Source of the DNA: Bugula neritina
Lineage: Eukaryota > Bryozoa > Gymnolaemata > Cheilostomatida > Bugulidae
Length of the DNA stretch: 64,000 nucleotides
Direction of reading: 5' to 3'
Assembly (NCBI GenBank): GCA_964035545.1
Contig: OZ037770.1
Location: 15,536,642 to 15,600,641 of the forward strand
Part shown: positions 14,201-24,639 of the stretch, in pieces
How the letters are laid out: each line of letters starts with the position of its first letter
How positions within the stretch are numbered: position 1 is the stretch's first letter
Translations under genes and position numbers: made by a program
Notes under the pieces: generated by a model
Database searches by the model: none
The model's input: the letters and a program-made list of their open reading frames with translations, nothing else
What the model was told of the DNA's origin: nothing

Positions 14201-17200
14201 GTACAGACAACTCCTGTATCAGTAGAGTAGACAACTCCTGTAACAGTAGAGTACAGACAACTCCTGTAACAGTAGAGTACAGACAACTCCTGTAACAGTA
14301 TAGTACAGACAACTCCTGTAACAGTATAGTACAGACAACTCCTGTAACAGTAGAGACAACTCCTGTAACAGTATAGTACAGACAACTCCTGTAACAGTAT
14401 AGTACAGACAACTCCTGTAACAGTATAGTACAGACAACTCCTGTAACAGTATAGTAGAGACAACTCCTGTAACAGTATAGTAGAGACAACTCCTGTAACA
14501 GTATAGTAGAGACAACTCCTGTATCAGTATAGTAGGGACAACTCCTGTATCAGTATAGTAGAGACAACTCCTGTAACAGTATAGTACAGACAACTCCTGT
14601 AACAGTATAGTAGAGACAACTCCTGTATCAGTATAGTACAGACAACTCCTGTATCAGTATAGTGCAGACAACTCCTGTTATCCTCACCTAAACCCTGCAG
14701 ACGCTCAGCTCTCTCCTCCATCAAACTCTGGAGGTGAAAGACGCAAGTCTTGACAACTTTGTACTTGTGTAGGATATCCACGAGGTAGGAGGGGAACCCC
14801 TTGGGGGAGTCAGCGAGGATGTGACAGAGGTCAAAGGTCAGCGCTGACAAGAGATGCACCGACTTGAGTTGCACTTGACTATTCCGTGAGATGGAGTTGT
14901 CGCCTCTCTTGTCTATGGTGTTGCTATGGTAACTGCAATACAACAAATACTAAGATATAGATAGAGTTATCTCTCCCCTCTTGAATACACAGTTGCCATG
15001 GTAACTGTAAAGAGGACAGACAACTACTAAGATATGGACGTAGTCGACTACGCAGAGTATTACCTTCTCCAGAAGTAGAGACAGAGAGTAACAATGATCT
15101 CTAGCAGTCTAACGTTCCTCAGAGATACGAGATCCTCCTGGGAGAGGTCACTGTAGAAGTTGTGTCCCTCTAGAGATCGAGTGTGTCTAGCTAGTAGACT
15201 GAGCACCTTGTTATCAGAGCAGGTGGAGGTGGTGAGTTTGGAGAGAACAAGGCTAGGCTCTACTTGTATTATTTTCTACAAAATATTATAATATATATTA
15301 CACATAACATACAGTACTGTACACTGTATATACTATATACTATACTGTATACTGTATGCACCATACATACTATACTATATACTATACAGTACTGTACACT
15401 GTATATACTATACATACTATATACTATACAGTACTGTACACTGTATATACTATACATACTATATACTATACAGTACTGTACACTGTATATACTATACATA
15501 CTATATACTATACAGTACTGTACACTGTATATACTATACATACTATATAGTACTGTACACTGTATAAACTATACATACTATATACTATACAGTACTGTAC
15601 ACTGTATAAACTATACATACTATATACTATACAGTACTGTACACTGTATATACTATACATACTATATACTATACAGTACTGTACACTGTATATACTATAC
15701 ATACTATATACTATACAGTACTGTACACTGTATATACTATACATACTATATACTATACAGTACTGTACACTGTATATACTATACTATACTATGTACTATG
15801 CAGTACTGTACACTGTATATACTATACTATATACTGTATATACTATAGTGCAAGTTCTAATAACTATACCTGAATAATACTGAAGGCAAACAGCACACGC
15901 TCCGTATCATAGCACTGGTCATATATGAGAATAAAGCCCAGGATACCTGCAGTACCTTCACTCGGGCTATCAGCAGCCACAGCTTCAGACTACAACACAC
16001 ATCAAAGAGACAGTGATAAAATAATAGTGAGGTACACGCGTAGTGATGACATCATCAGAACACGCAGAGCAGAATAGCACCTGTTGTTGTCTGTCACCAG
16101 AGGAAGCAGTAGACTCTGTGCTGTTAGCAGAAGACAGGCCACTACCGCGACGACCTTCTAGAGCATTCTCTTTCACCTCTGACCTTTCAGCTACCAATTC
16201 TTCAGCTGTATCCGTGTCGTCTGCCACCACAGCACCTTCCGGAAGACAACCAGTGTCCTCCACCAGAGGGGGTGGCTGCTCCACCACCCGGTGAGGCATG
16301 TTGGTGTCCGGCAGCGGAATGGCTGTGCTGGCACACGGCAGCGAAGTCGCCTTCACGTCTTCATTATTTGCTGACTCAGTGTCATCTTTGGAGGTCAAAC
16401 GCTTCACTTTAGACTTTCTCTTCGGTTTGACTGGCGGCTGAGCAGGCGGGGCTTCATTAGATTCGTCCACAGACTTCCTTTGACTAGAACTTTGATCTAC
16501 ATCATTAGATTTACTGCTGACATCGTTTCCTGTGCCATCAGGCACCACCGGGCAGCGGTCAGGTGGTGTGGCCATCTTGTCTGAAGTATTTTGGGAAGAG
16601 TCAGAGGGTGTTTCCGCTCCAAACACGATGCCTTCTTGTTTACACGTCTCTTTATCCAATCTCTTGGCCTTGGAGACTATAGACTGGTAGCTCTCCCCTT
16701 TATTAGAGACAGCTGTAGACCTGTTCATTACAGAAGGTAAGAGTTTGAACGGCAGAACAACATTGTGACACTTGAAACAAAGTGAACTCAGATTGAAAAC
16801 AAAAAAAAATAGTTTGAAAAGTATCAATCAAACTGTTCGAAGGAGCTGAGGCTAGAAATATTTAGGAGAATTAACTAAAGTTAGTAGCAGCCAACATTCA
16901 AGGTGATCATAGTCATATGCAATTATTTAGATAAAATGGCTAACCAATTTCTTCTTCTTTCTGCATGTTTCACAACCACTTCCCATTCAACAAGTTTCAA
17001 TTTCAAAAATAAAAGAAAGTAAAAGCTGATGTTAAAGTAGAGTATTTATGAGAACTTAGAAGAAGCAGATGACAAGAAGCAGACGACAGGAAGCAGATGA
17101 CAGGAAGCAGACGACAGGAAGCAGACGACAGGAAGCAGAAGACAGGAAGCAGAAGACAGGAAGCAGACGACAGGAAGCAGAAGACAGGAAGCAGAAGACA

Positions 17201-20200
17201 GGAAGCAGACGACAGGAAGCAGAAGACAGGAAGCAGACGACAGGAAGCAAATGACAGGAAGCAGAAGACAAGAAGCAGAAGACAACATGACTCACCATCT
17301 GCTCTTCAGAATCTCGTGAGGTGTGAAGCCCTCAAAAATCAGATGATCCAAATCACTGGAGTTACCGAAAGGGTTGAGGGCAAGTCCGGCACTCCGATAC
17401 TGAGTGACATTCTCACAGTCTAAGGGCTCCGTCACCAGCTGTGAAGGAGTCACGTGACCTTCCTTGGTTACTACAGACTGCGTGATTGGTCGAACTGGTC
17501 CTGTCTTGCTGCCACCTGGTGAATACTTGTATGCGTCATGTGAGAGAGAAGGCAATTGCTAACAGCTGTTTAACACTTGAACAGTTTAATTACAGAGAGC
17601 TGCCATATTATACACAACTTGATAATAAACTGACTATAAGTAAACAACTGACAATCTGTGTATACATAAAAATTACGCAAATATTGATGTGGGAGATGAG
17701 AAGACATGTTAACTGCAGGCTATTATACTACTTATGATGGAATGTTCACCATACAGTGTTATATAAACCATATAGTGTTATATAAACCGTACCAGTTTTC
17801 CGAGACACCCTGCCATCACTGCTAATAGACTGTATGCTCTTCTGGGCCGTCTCAAGAGACTGTGCGAGTAAATCTTCCTTGGTGGGTGTCGGCTCTTCTG
17901 TCTTTCTGTCTGTGAACATACAATACTAGTTGCAGTAGATACCAGTTATTACTAACTCAAGTCTCAGTAGATACTAGTAGATACTAACTGCGGTGTTGAA
18001 CACTGATACGGCTCGTGTCTGACTCGAGGAGGTGTAAAAGGAGCGGCTCCAGCACTCTGCTGATGTCATCACACTGTACGCAGTGAACTATCCAATCACG
18101 AACCACTTCCTGTATAATCTCCGCCTCCCCCATTAAAGCAGAGAGGGCCACCTAGTAATATATACTGAGTTACTAGTAATATATACTGAGTTACCAGTAA
18201 TATATACTGAGTTACTAGTAATATATACTGAGTTGCTAGTAATATATACTGAGTTGCTAGTAATATATACTGAGTTACTAGTAATATATACTGAGTTACC
18301 AGTAATATATACTGAGTTGCTAGTAATATATACTGAGTTGCTAGTAATATATACTGAGTTACTAGTAATATATATTGTGTTACTAGTAATATATACTGAG
18401 TTACTAGTAATATATACTGTGTTACTAGTAATATATACTGTGTTACTAGTAATATATACTGAGTTACTAGTAATATATACTGTGTTACTAGTAATATATA
18501 CTGTGTTACTAGTAATATATACTGAGCTACTAGTAATATATACTGAGTTACTAGTAATATATACTGAGTTACTAGTAATATATACTGAGTTACTAGTAAT
18601 ATATACTGAGTTACTAGTAATATATACTGAGTTACTAGTAATATATACTGAGTTACTAGTAATATATACTGAGTTACTAGTAATATATATACTGTGTTAC
18701 TAGTAATATATACTGTGTTACTAGTAATATATACTGAGCTACTAGTAATATATACTGAGTTACTAGTAATATATACTGAGTTACTAGTAATATATATACT
18801 GTGTTACTAGTAATATATATACTGTGTTACTAGTAATACATACTGTGTTACTAGTAATATATACTGAGTTACTAGTAATACATACTGTGTTACTAGTAAT
18901 ATATACTGAGTTACTAGTAATATATACTGAGTTACTAGTAATATATTTTAATGAATTAGGAGTTATGTTACCATGAGAACTTGCTGTGTAAAGGCATAGT
19001 CTGTTTGCGAGTCTCGAGTTTGGTGCCAGAAATACGTGAACTTCCTGTAAGCCTCGAGTCTGACGTCTGCAGCAGAATGAAGAGAAGTATGAGTGTAAAG
19101 TTATGATAACATATATCTAAGTATGCACAGGACATATAGTAATGTTCTTAGATATATTTTAAAATGACTAAGCCTTTCAATTATTCAAACAATCTTTAGC
19201 AAAAGCGCTACAAATGTTTTCACAATGCTTCTTATTATAGTCAGATGTTATTATGAGTTTATCACAGTTAGACAATAAGTATATTAATATGCAGCTGGTC
19301 TATTAATATACACCTAGTCTATGAATACACAGACAGCTAGTCTATGAATAGACAGACAGCTAGTCTATTAATAGACAGACAGCTGGTCTATGAATAGACA
19401 GACACACCCATATTCTTATGAATCAGATCTCTAATCATTATAGTCTGTAAAGATTCCCTCTTCGCGTCATCAGAATCAGAATGAGCAGAACTGGTGAAGA
19501 GAAGGGCGGATAGGAGCAGACTAGATTCTCTGCTGAACGCCAACTCTTTGATATCCATATGAGACCAGACATGGGCAAACAAATCCTACAAACAGGGGAG
19601 ATAATAAACAGAGAGTGTTTATACTTTGTAATGGGTCACAGAAGAAGTATTACAGAGAAACGGTAACTCACAGAGAGATGAGAGAGTATATACAGTGAGA
19701 TGGAACTGTCAACCACGGGACTTATCCTCAACACGGGCCGGTGATCAGTGAGCGAGAAACTGTCTATAGATGGCGACACACTTCCTCTGTGTGACCTATA
19801 TTCCTTCTCCTCGCCTGATAGGTTGGCCAGTCTAACTAGGTCAATCAGGAATGCTGTGCTAATGAGCTTTGTCTGCATATTGCTGACTCTTTTACCGACC
19901 GCTGTATCGGACAGTAGCTGGATCCATTCTGGAACACCGTCTGGAGGTTCTACATATAGATACCTAGATCTTAGAATATGTAGATATAGACATCTTAGAA
20001 TATGTAGATATAGACACCTTAGAATATGTAGATATAGATACCTTAGAATATGTAAATACAGATACCTTAGAATATGTAGATATAGACACTTTAGAATATG
20101 TAGATATAGATACCTTAGAATATGTAGATATAGATACCTTAGAATATGTAAATACAGATACCTTAGAATATGTAGATATAGACACTTTAGAATATGTAGA

Positions 20201-22736
20201 TATAGATACCTTAGAATATGTAGATATAGATACCTTAGAATATGTAAATACAGATACCTTAGAATATGTAGATATAGACACTTTAGAATATGTAGATATA
20301 GATACCTTAGAATATGTAGATATAGATACCTACACCTTAGAATATGTAGATATAGATACCTACACCTTAGAATATGTAGATACAGATACCTGCAGGAACT
20401 GATGATTTGGGAGAACAAACGGGAAAACTGGAGATTTCTATGAGCAGGAAACAGCAAGACAGCAGAGCATACTTCCTGTTCTCTTCATCCATTTCCTCTT
20501 TAGAGTCGACAGAGAGAATAGACGAGCAGAGAATTTCTTGTAAGGAAGGGACACTATCCTGTACGGTGACCTCAGCAGTGCCTGTAATTCAGCATACTGT
20601 AGTGAGTACTGTATACACTGTAGTGAATACTGTATACACTGTAGTGAGTACTGTAGTACACTGTAGTACACTGTAGTGAGTACTGTAGTACACTGTAGTG
20701 AGTACTGAAGTACACTGTAGTGAGTACTGTAGTACACTGTAGTGAGTACTGTAGTACACTGTAGTGAGTACTGTAGTACACTGTAGTGAGTACTGTAGTA
20801 CACTGTAGTACACTATGGTAATGTGTTATGAACCTTCGTCTGCTGAGTGAGTGTCCCGTGGCAAGGCGACGCTAACTAGACGTCTGCACAGCATGAGTAC
20901 GTGCGTCATATCACCCAGACTTGTGTTGGCTATGTTCTCCTTCAGCATGGTCAGCAGGTTGTACAGTAGTCTGGGAAGATGCACTGTCTGTGTCTCTACA
21001 TAACTCTCCTGTAACACGGCAGACACGCACGCAATCATCAACCTAGTCTCAGGTGCTATTCATTGGGGCAAAGTTGAAACTTTCCAATGTCATCATAAAA
21101 CAGAAGCAAATACATCTTTACTATCCATATTACACATTGGCCCGAGGGGGGGTCAACTGTTTATTAAAACACAGGCTATATATAGAGAAGCTCAAGAATG
21201 GGTGGATTAGTTTCAAGTTGCAGACATGAAGAGTAATGAGAAGATACTATAACTGAGCTCACACCTGTATTGCTGCAATGTCACATTCAATGCATCGATA
21301 GAGATCTAAGTTGGTGTGAAACCTAATGAGTAGGTTATTATGATACATACAAAGGTAGTAGGTACTTTAGTAGTTGACATTTCCAGACAGGTGTCCTGTC
21401 ATACGGTTACTCACCAGTGGAACAATAGAGAGGAGCATATTGGCAATGTCACAATACTCTGACATGTCCAGACAGGTGTCCTGACGGACCTCACTAGGCC
21501 AGAGCACCTTCTCATAAACGTCTGCAAGAAACTCCCACAGGAAATGAGGTTCCAGAGTGGCGAAGAGGAGGTTACACGTCTTCAGCAACTCCGAGAAGAG
21601 TTTTGGGGCGAGTTCTGTCGTGCTAAAGATGTGTCAAAAGGAGTTTTAAAATAACTGCATGAGTCCTGATTGAGAAATTAAATAAAACAGATTGGATAGT
21701 GAGTAGAGGTACCTGGTAGGTGATGTGGAGAATAAGTTCAGGTCAATGTTAAGTGACTCGGCTATACTGCAGGTACACAGGTCTGGACTGGAGAGAAGCT
21801 GTTTCTCTGTGTGCAGAGAGTAGAACCTCCGCACGAACCTGAACACATTGACTAGAATGTCCTCCAGAATCACAGAACCTATCTCTACTCTATCCAGGAG
21901 ACTGATTATTACTCGCAGAGGTTTCATCATCTCGTAGGAGTCTGTAGACATGCTGTGGAGATGTGACCTTAGACTCTGTACCAGTAGCCTACAATATGAA
22001 CATACATTAGACTCTGTACCAGTAGCCTACAATATGAACATACATTAGACTCTATACCAGTAGTCTACAGTATGAACATACATTAGACTGAGTACCAGGA
22101 ATCTACAGTATGAACATACATTAGAAGTAAAGCTAAGAGACATCTATATACCAAACTGCACGTTGAAAAGGTAAGTTACACTTACTTTCTAGAGTGTACG
22201 TTGAAGTACTCCAACTCCGGTTCACTCGCAGAGCTGCTACCGCTGTCGTTTCGCTGTCGCTCAGTTTCGGAGTCGTTCCTCGCTTTCTTTACCATCCTAC
22301 CCCCTTCACAATACACACCACACACATGTACACAATACACAAGCAATAGAATATTGTACAGAACATCTGGAGAAGAGAGAGTCGAGGATGACACACTACT
22401 GTGTTGCTATGAGATGATTGGATAAACTGACACTGACAGTCACTTGTATCCCACTGCTGTAAAAGGAAGACTGCTAAGGTAATAAGTAGAACAACAGCTT
22501 ACCAGTTGCGGTGACCCCCAGCAGCCACCCGTAGAGTCTCCTGTTCAAGGACATATCCCGTCTCAACAAGACCAGCAGAGCAGACTCGATCACGTCTGAT
22601 TGGTCGGGTCTGCTGAGTTGACTGCCGTGGAAGGGGAAGGCAACTGCTAATATGTCCAGAGTGTTTCTCTGTACCAGGACAGCCGAGTCCTCCAGACAAC
22701 CCCGGAGAGCTAAAACCTGGACAGACAGACAGAGAG

Positions 22737-22773
<37 letters not shown>

Positions 22774-24639
22774 CATTATATATATATATATATAATACGT
22801 AGAATAAGATAGTATATTGAGCTATAGCGTAGTGTATGTACGTACCAGTAGCCCGAGATCGTTGCCTAGCAGGTAGAGCTGATCCTCCATACTCCTAGTC
22901 TTGTCTATATGAGAGAGTAAGTAAGATGTACCTGCGAGTCTTACACTGGGACTAGAGTGGAGACAACCCCATACGTTGGTGTAGAAATGTTCAGAGCCTA
23001 AAGACTTGCAGAAACTCTCCAGTAGCAGGTTTGTTCTGGAAAGAGACAAAAAAGTAAAGAAGATAAATACAGGGAGATCAGTATTTGTATATTTCTACTA
23101 AATAGAAGAATCTAGAAGGAAGAGACATTAATGACAAGAATTCCCGTATCTCTAACTTTAACCAATGAAATGCTGACCTTTCGTTGAACTCTGACCCTTC
23201 CTCCAGACCTGGCAGAATGCCAAGTATGAGCCCAGATGCCGCTGATTTGATGGAGAGGCTGAGAGGCAAGACAAACGTTTCGTAGAGGTTGAGTAAGACC
23301 GGCTTCACGGTCATGGAGGCGTGGCTTAGCAGAGGGAGGAGTCCGGAGCTGAATGAGTCATACATTACACATGTTACCTTATTACATAGTATCAGTTAGG
23401 TTATTATATAGTATCAGTTAGGTTATTATATAGTATCAGTTAGGTTATTATATAGTATCAGTTAGGTTATTATATAGTATCAGTTAGGTTATTATATAGT
23501 ATCAGTTAGGTTATTATATAGTATCAGTTGGGTTATTATATAGTATCAGTTGGGTTATTATATAGTATCAGTTAGGTTATTATATAGTATCAGTTAGGAT
23601 ATTATATAGTATCAGTTAGGATATTATATAGTATCAGTTAGGATATTATATAGTATCAGTTAGGTTATTATATAGTATCAGTTAGGTTATTATATAGTAT
23701 CAGTTAGGTTATTATATAGTATCAGTTAGGTTATTATATAGTATCAGTTGGGTTATTATATAGTATCAGTTAGGTTATTATATAGTATCAGTTAGGATAT
23801 TATATAGTATCAGTTAGGATATTATATAGTATCAGTTAGGTTATTATATAGTATCAGTTAGGTTATTATATAGTATCAGTTAGGTTATTATATTGTATCA
23901 GTTAGGTTATTATATAGTATCAGTTAGGATATTATATTGTATCAGTTAGGATATTGTATAGTATCAGTTAGGATATTGTATTGTTAATATCGGTCTGAAG
24001 TGTATTAATGCAAAGAGAAACTGGAGCAAAAGCGTCACATAGTAGAAATAACCTGAGTACAGACTATGTATACAACAAGCTAGTAGCATGAGGAAACAGA
24101 GAAGGGTGGCAATGCATCCTCCCGTACCTGTATATAGGAAAGTCTTTAGCTAACAGAGTTGGCCCGATGACCTTGAATATGACCTCATACAGTTCAAGAG
24201 CTTTAATGTGCACTCCTGCAGGTAAAGCTGGGTGTAGACATTGTGCCAACCGCTTACCTATCGTTATCTTCTTGGGCAAATATGTGTAGGATTTATTGTT
24301 TGATATTACCTGCAACAGAAAAAATAAAAACCATTTAAAAACATAGAGTGCAAATATTGGGGTGATAATTTCCCACGAAAAGTTTGTAATTACTCATGCG
24401 ATGTATGACGAAGAACAATAACATAATAGTTGCATTTTCTTAGCCCCATACAGGAAACAAGTTTTAGTTAATTCAAAGAAGATAGAAAGTTGAGTTGCCT
24501 TGATGACTTTAGCTAAAGCACTGATGAGATCTGCCCACTCATTGGTCGACTCAAACGCCCGAAGAGCTTTGTCCATAACATTGACATAACTTCTGTACTT
24601 TGAGTCACTCAAGGCTAACTTCTGCTCTTCACTCTGCAT
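2237..24639 (-). CDS. DOP1: DOP1/Dopey family membrane-trafficking protein
   Basis: DOP1 (Dopey) proteins are large peripheral Golgi/endosome proteins that work with MON2 in endosome-to-Golgi transport. Exons were assembled by hand from splice sites and matching phases: 24499-24639, 24128-24309, 23178-23348, 22846-23035, 22503-22716, ~22186-22309, 21713-21988, 21415-21622, 20834-~21050, 20390-20581, then smaller exons down to 2568-2761 and 2237-~2434. Family-typical stretches are the N-terminal WADLISALAKVIK, GKRLAQCLHPALPAGVH, LPGLEEGSE and LLRRDMSLNRRLYGWLLG, and the C-terminal ALALLAEV, SSYQYTRRTWRRDVYD, FRVLLLRMSPSALTSLWPT and WLTLYLAACKLLDL. Exon 17 (~16083-16716) is a Ser/Pro/acidic linker, poorly conserved as in other DOP1 proteins. 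The C-terminus ends at a TGA at 2237-2239. Junctions between exons 8 and 9 and between exons 26 and 27 did not phase, so a small exon is probably missed at each. Many introns are filled by minisatellites. Identification is firm; some exon edges are approximate. Confidence 0.93.
2757..2992. repeat. 24-bp minisatellite spanning a DOP1 3' splice site
   Basis: About ten copies of a 24-bp unit. On the minus strand each copy carries CCTTCTCTTATAGTTACC, which matches the real acceptor of the penultimate DOP1 coding exon (CCTTCTCTTGTAG followed by TTATG at 2761). The array therefore repeats the junction and extends away into the intron. Confidence 0.85.
3209..3422. repeat. 22-bp minisatellite in a DOP1 intron
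   Basis: About ten copies of aatatacagtaatacggtat plus two bases. The array abuts the exon at ~3047-3213; on the minus strand the acceptor CTGTATATTCTAG shares its pyrimidine-rich half with the unit. Late copies have tatgg instead of tacgg. Confidence 0.9.
3452..3716. repeat. ~43-bp minisatellite in a DOP1 intron
   Basis: About six copies of a unit containing gtggtggatgtatgtagt and catactgtcagggggtac. It begins a few bases after the donor of the small exon 3734-3778 (minus strand), which encodes VNVMVYIEDELVLSDDDE. Confidence 0.85.
4243..4408. repeat. 36-bp minisatellite repeating a DOP1 5' splice site
   Basis: Five copies spaced about 36 bp apart. On the minus strand each carries GATATACAGGGTAAGTGACT, which is the last bases of exon ~4396-4544 (encoding MPDIQ) joined to its GTAAGT donor. 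The true junction is the copy nearest 4396. The array fills almost all of this ~230-bp intron. Confidence 0.8.
4785..4872. repeat. Short ~18-bp tandem repeat in a DOP1 intron
   Basis: Four to five imperfect copies of gggaaattccaagacaagag-like sequence, in the intron between the exons at ~4983-5200 and ~4396-4544. Confidence 0.6.
5632..5912. repeat. 32-bp minisatellite repeating a DOP1 5' splice site
   Basis: About eight copies of a 32-bp unit. On the minus strand each reads CTGCTGGCTAGGGTAACTG, nearly identical to the end of the exon at ~5909-6063 (CTGCTGGCCGAG, encoding LLAE) plus its donor GTAACTG. The unit thus includes about ten exonic bases and the 5' splice site. Confidence 0.8.
6288..6402. 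repeat. ~25-bp tandem repeat in a DOP1 intron
   Basis: About five copies of catactagacacactgtgta with variable spacers, next to the donor of exon 6410-6507 (minus strand). Confidence 0.7.
7150..9404. other. Long DOP1 intronic stretch with unresolved exon
   Basis: Between the exon at 9409-9561 (encoding SAHLTQSTLVDLLISIKALP) and the exon at ~6922-7081 (encoding LSCLKFLKGYIVKTGSIAK) the reading phases do not match. At least one small coding exon should lie here, but I could not place it. A degenerate repeat related to atatctaggagttatcctct occupies about 8450-8625. Confidence 0.5.
9078..9312. repeat. 25-bp minisatellite in a DOP1 intron
   Basis: About nine copies of actgacaggtgtgacatttg plus acatt, with copies drifting to acatctg and gatataac. 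It lies ~95 bases downstream (minus-strand sense) of the donor of exon 9409-9561. Confidence 0.88.
10046..10196. repeat. 30-bp minisatellite in a DOP1 intron
   Basis: Five copies of a 30-bp unit made of aagagcactattacagcagt and acactgaggt. It is within the intron between exons ~11215-11310 and 9409-9561. Confidence 0.88.
10564..10852. repeat. 37-bp minisatellite in a DOP1 intron
   Basis: About eight copies of a 37-bp unit, aaagacatacaggtaaaggt followed by agcactgtagtcaatgt. It is in the same intron as the 30-bp array at 10046-10196, so this intron carries two unrelated arrays. Confidence 0.88.
11731..12345. repeat. 69-bp minisatellite with nine in-frame DOP1 3' splice sites
   Basis: Nine copies of a 69-bp unit starting inside DOP1 exon 11636-11754. 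On the minus strand each copy contains GCGATACAGTGCATG-rich sequence reversed as ...CGCACAG then GTAAGGTCTACTATGACCCC. This is the real acceptor plus the first 20 exonic bases, encoding GKVYYDPRV. Exon-start positions are 11754 and every 69 bases up to 12306. Because 69 is divisible by three and the unit is open, any of the nine acceptors would keep the frame, each adding 23 residues. Confidence 0.9.
12838..13245. repeat. 28-bp minisatellite at a DOP1 5' splice site
   Basis: About fourteen copies of cacatcacaatgtagtcact plus ctcactgt. On the minus strand the donor of exon ~13234-13482 reads TTTGTGATGTGAGTGAGAG, and the repeat reads TTGTGATGTGACAGTGAGAG. The unit therefore includes a slightly altered copy of the junction and the last exonic bases. 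Confidence 0.85.
13545..13902. repeat. 21-bp minisatellite in a DOP1 intron
   Basis: About sixteen copies of aatagaatagtataatacag plus t, with variants containing gcagag. It lies between exons ~13961-14091 and ~13234-13482. Confidence 0.88.
14088..14682. repeat. 26-bp minisatellite repeating a DOP1 3' splice site
   Basis: About twenty-two copies of actcctgtaacagtatagta plus cagaca. On the minus strand each carries ACTGTTACAG followed by GAGT. These are the same ten intronic and four exonic bases as the acceptor of exon ~13961-14091, whose first codons encode GVLHDPTANVS. The array fills essentially the whole intron up to exon ~14692-14934. Long ORFs in all frames here are artefacts of the repeat. 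Confidence 0.88.
15300..15848. repeat. 42-bp AT-rich minisatellite in a DOP1 intron
   Basis: About twelve copies of a 42-bp unit containing cagtactgtacactgtata and tactatacatactata. It fills the intron between exons ~15869-15988 and ~15063-15280. The unit is rich in self-complementary tatac/gtata, so strand-symmetric ORFs appear. Confidence 0.88.
17059..17288. repeat. 14-bp minisatellite in a DOP1 intron
   Basis: About sixteen copies of gacaggaagcagac/aa, strongly purine-rich on the plus strand. It starts about ten bases after the donor of exon ~17296-17520 (minus-strand sense). Confidence 0.9.
18152..18948. repeat. 21-bp minisatellite at a DOP1 3' splice site
   Basis: About 38 copies of tactgagttactagtaatat plus a. 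On the minus strand every unit contains TATATATTACTAG, and the copy nearest 18152 is the acceptor used for exon ~17988-18152 (first residues VALSALMGEAE). The array runs from this splice site to close to the donor of exon ~18973-19070, so it fills almost the whole intron. Confidence 0.9.
19280..19410. repeat. ~21-22-bp tandem repeat in a DOP1 intron
   Basis: About five copies of agctagtctatgaatagaca with partial units, next to exon ~19404-19586 (minus strand). Confidence 0.65.
19962..20390. repeat. 24-bp minisatellite filling a whole DOP1 intron
   Basis: About seventeen copies of accttagaatatgtagatat plus agat. The array runs flush from the donor of exon 20390-20581 (minus strand CCTGCAG then GTATCT) to the acceptor of exon ~19673-19948 (CTATATGTAG). 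The intron consists of almost nothing else, and the GTATCT donor hexamer recurs in most units. Confidence 0.88.
20595..20816. repeat. 22-bp minisatellite in a DOP1 intron
   Basis: About ten copies of gtagtgagtactgtagtaca plus ct. It fills the intron between exon 20834-~21050 and exon 20390-20581. Confidence 0.88.
21969..22122. repeat. 38-bp repeat duplicating a DOP1 3' splice site
   Basis: About four copies of a 38-bp unit containing agactctgtaccagtagcct and acaatatgaacatacatt. On the minus strand each holds CATATTGTAG followed by GCTACTGGTACAGAGTCT. This is the acceptor and the first ~18 coding bases of exon 21713-21988. The first copy lies in the exon; the others extend into the intron. 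Confidence 0.82.
22738..22796. repeat. (TA)n microsatellite in a DOP1 intron
   Basis: Two TA runs interrupted by ttacatta, between exons 22846-23035 and 22503-22716. Confidence 0.95.
23393..23986. repeat. 22-bp minisatellite in a DOP1 intron
   Basis: About 26 copies of gttaggttattatatagtat plus ca, with variants (gttggg, gttaggat). It sits ~45 bases upstream of the acceptor of exon 23178-23348 (minus strand). The ttagg core is not a telomeric repeat. Confidence 0.92.
24310..24498 (-). other. GC-AG intron 1 of DOP1
   Basis: Exon 1 ends ATCAAG and is followed by GCAACT rather than GT. The acceptor is TGTTGCAG before GTAATATCA. Joining these gives ...LAKVIK then VISNNKSYTYLPKKITIGKRLAQ, which aligns without gaps to the DOP1 N-terminal domain. 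No GT donor nearby gives this alignment. GC donors with an AAG context are a known minor class of U2 introns. Confidence 0.75.

Noticed and set aside
15264-15848. 194-codon ORF on the plus strand
   Set aside because: Translation of the 42-bp AT-rich array in a DOP1 intron, on the strand opposite to the gene.
23393-23986. Telomere-like repeat
   Set aside because: The unit contains ttagg, but the 22-bp period and the rest of the unit do not match TTAGGG. It is an intronic minisatellite.
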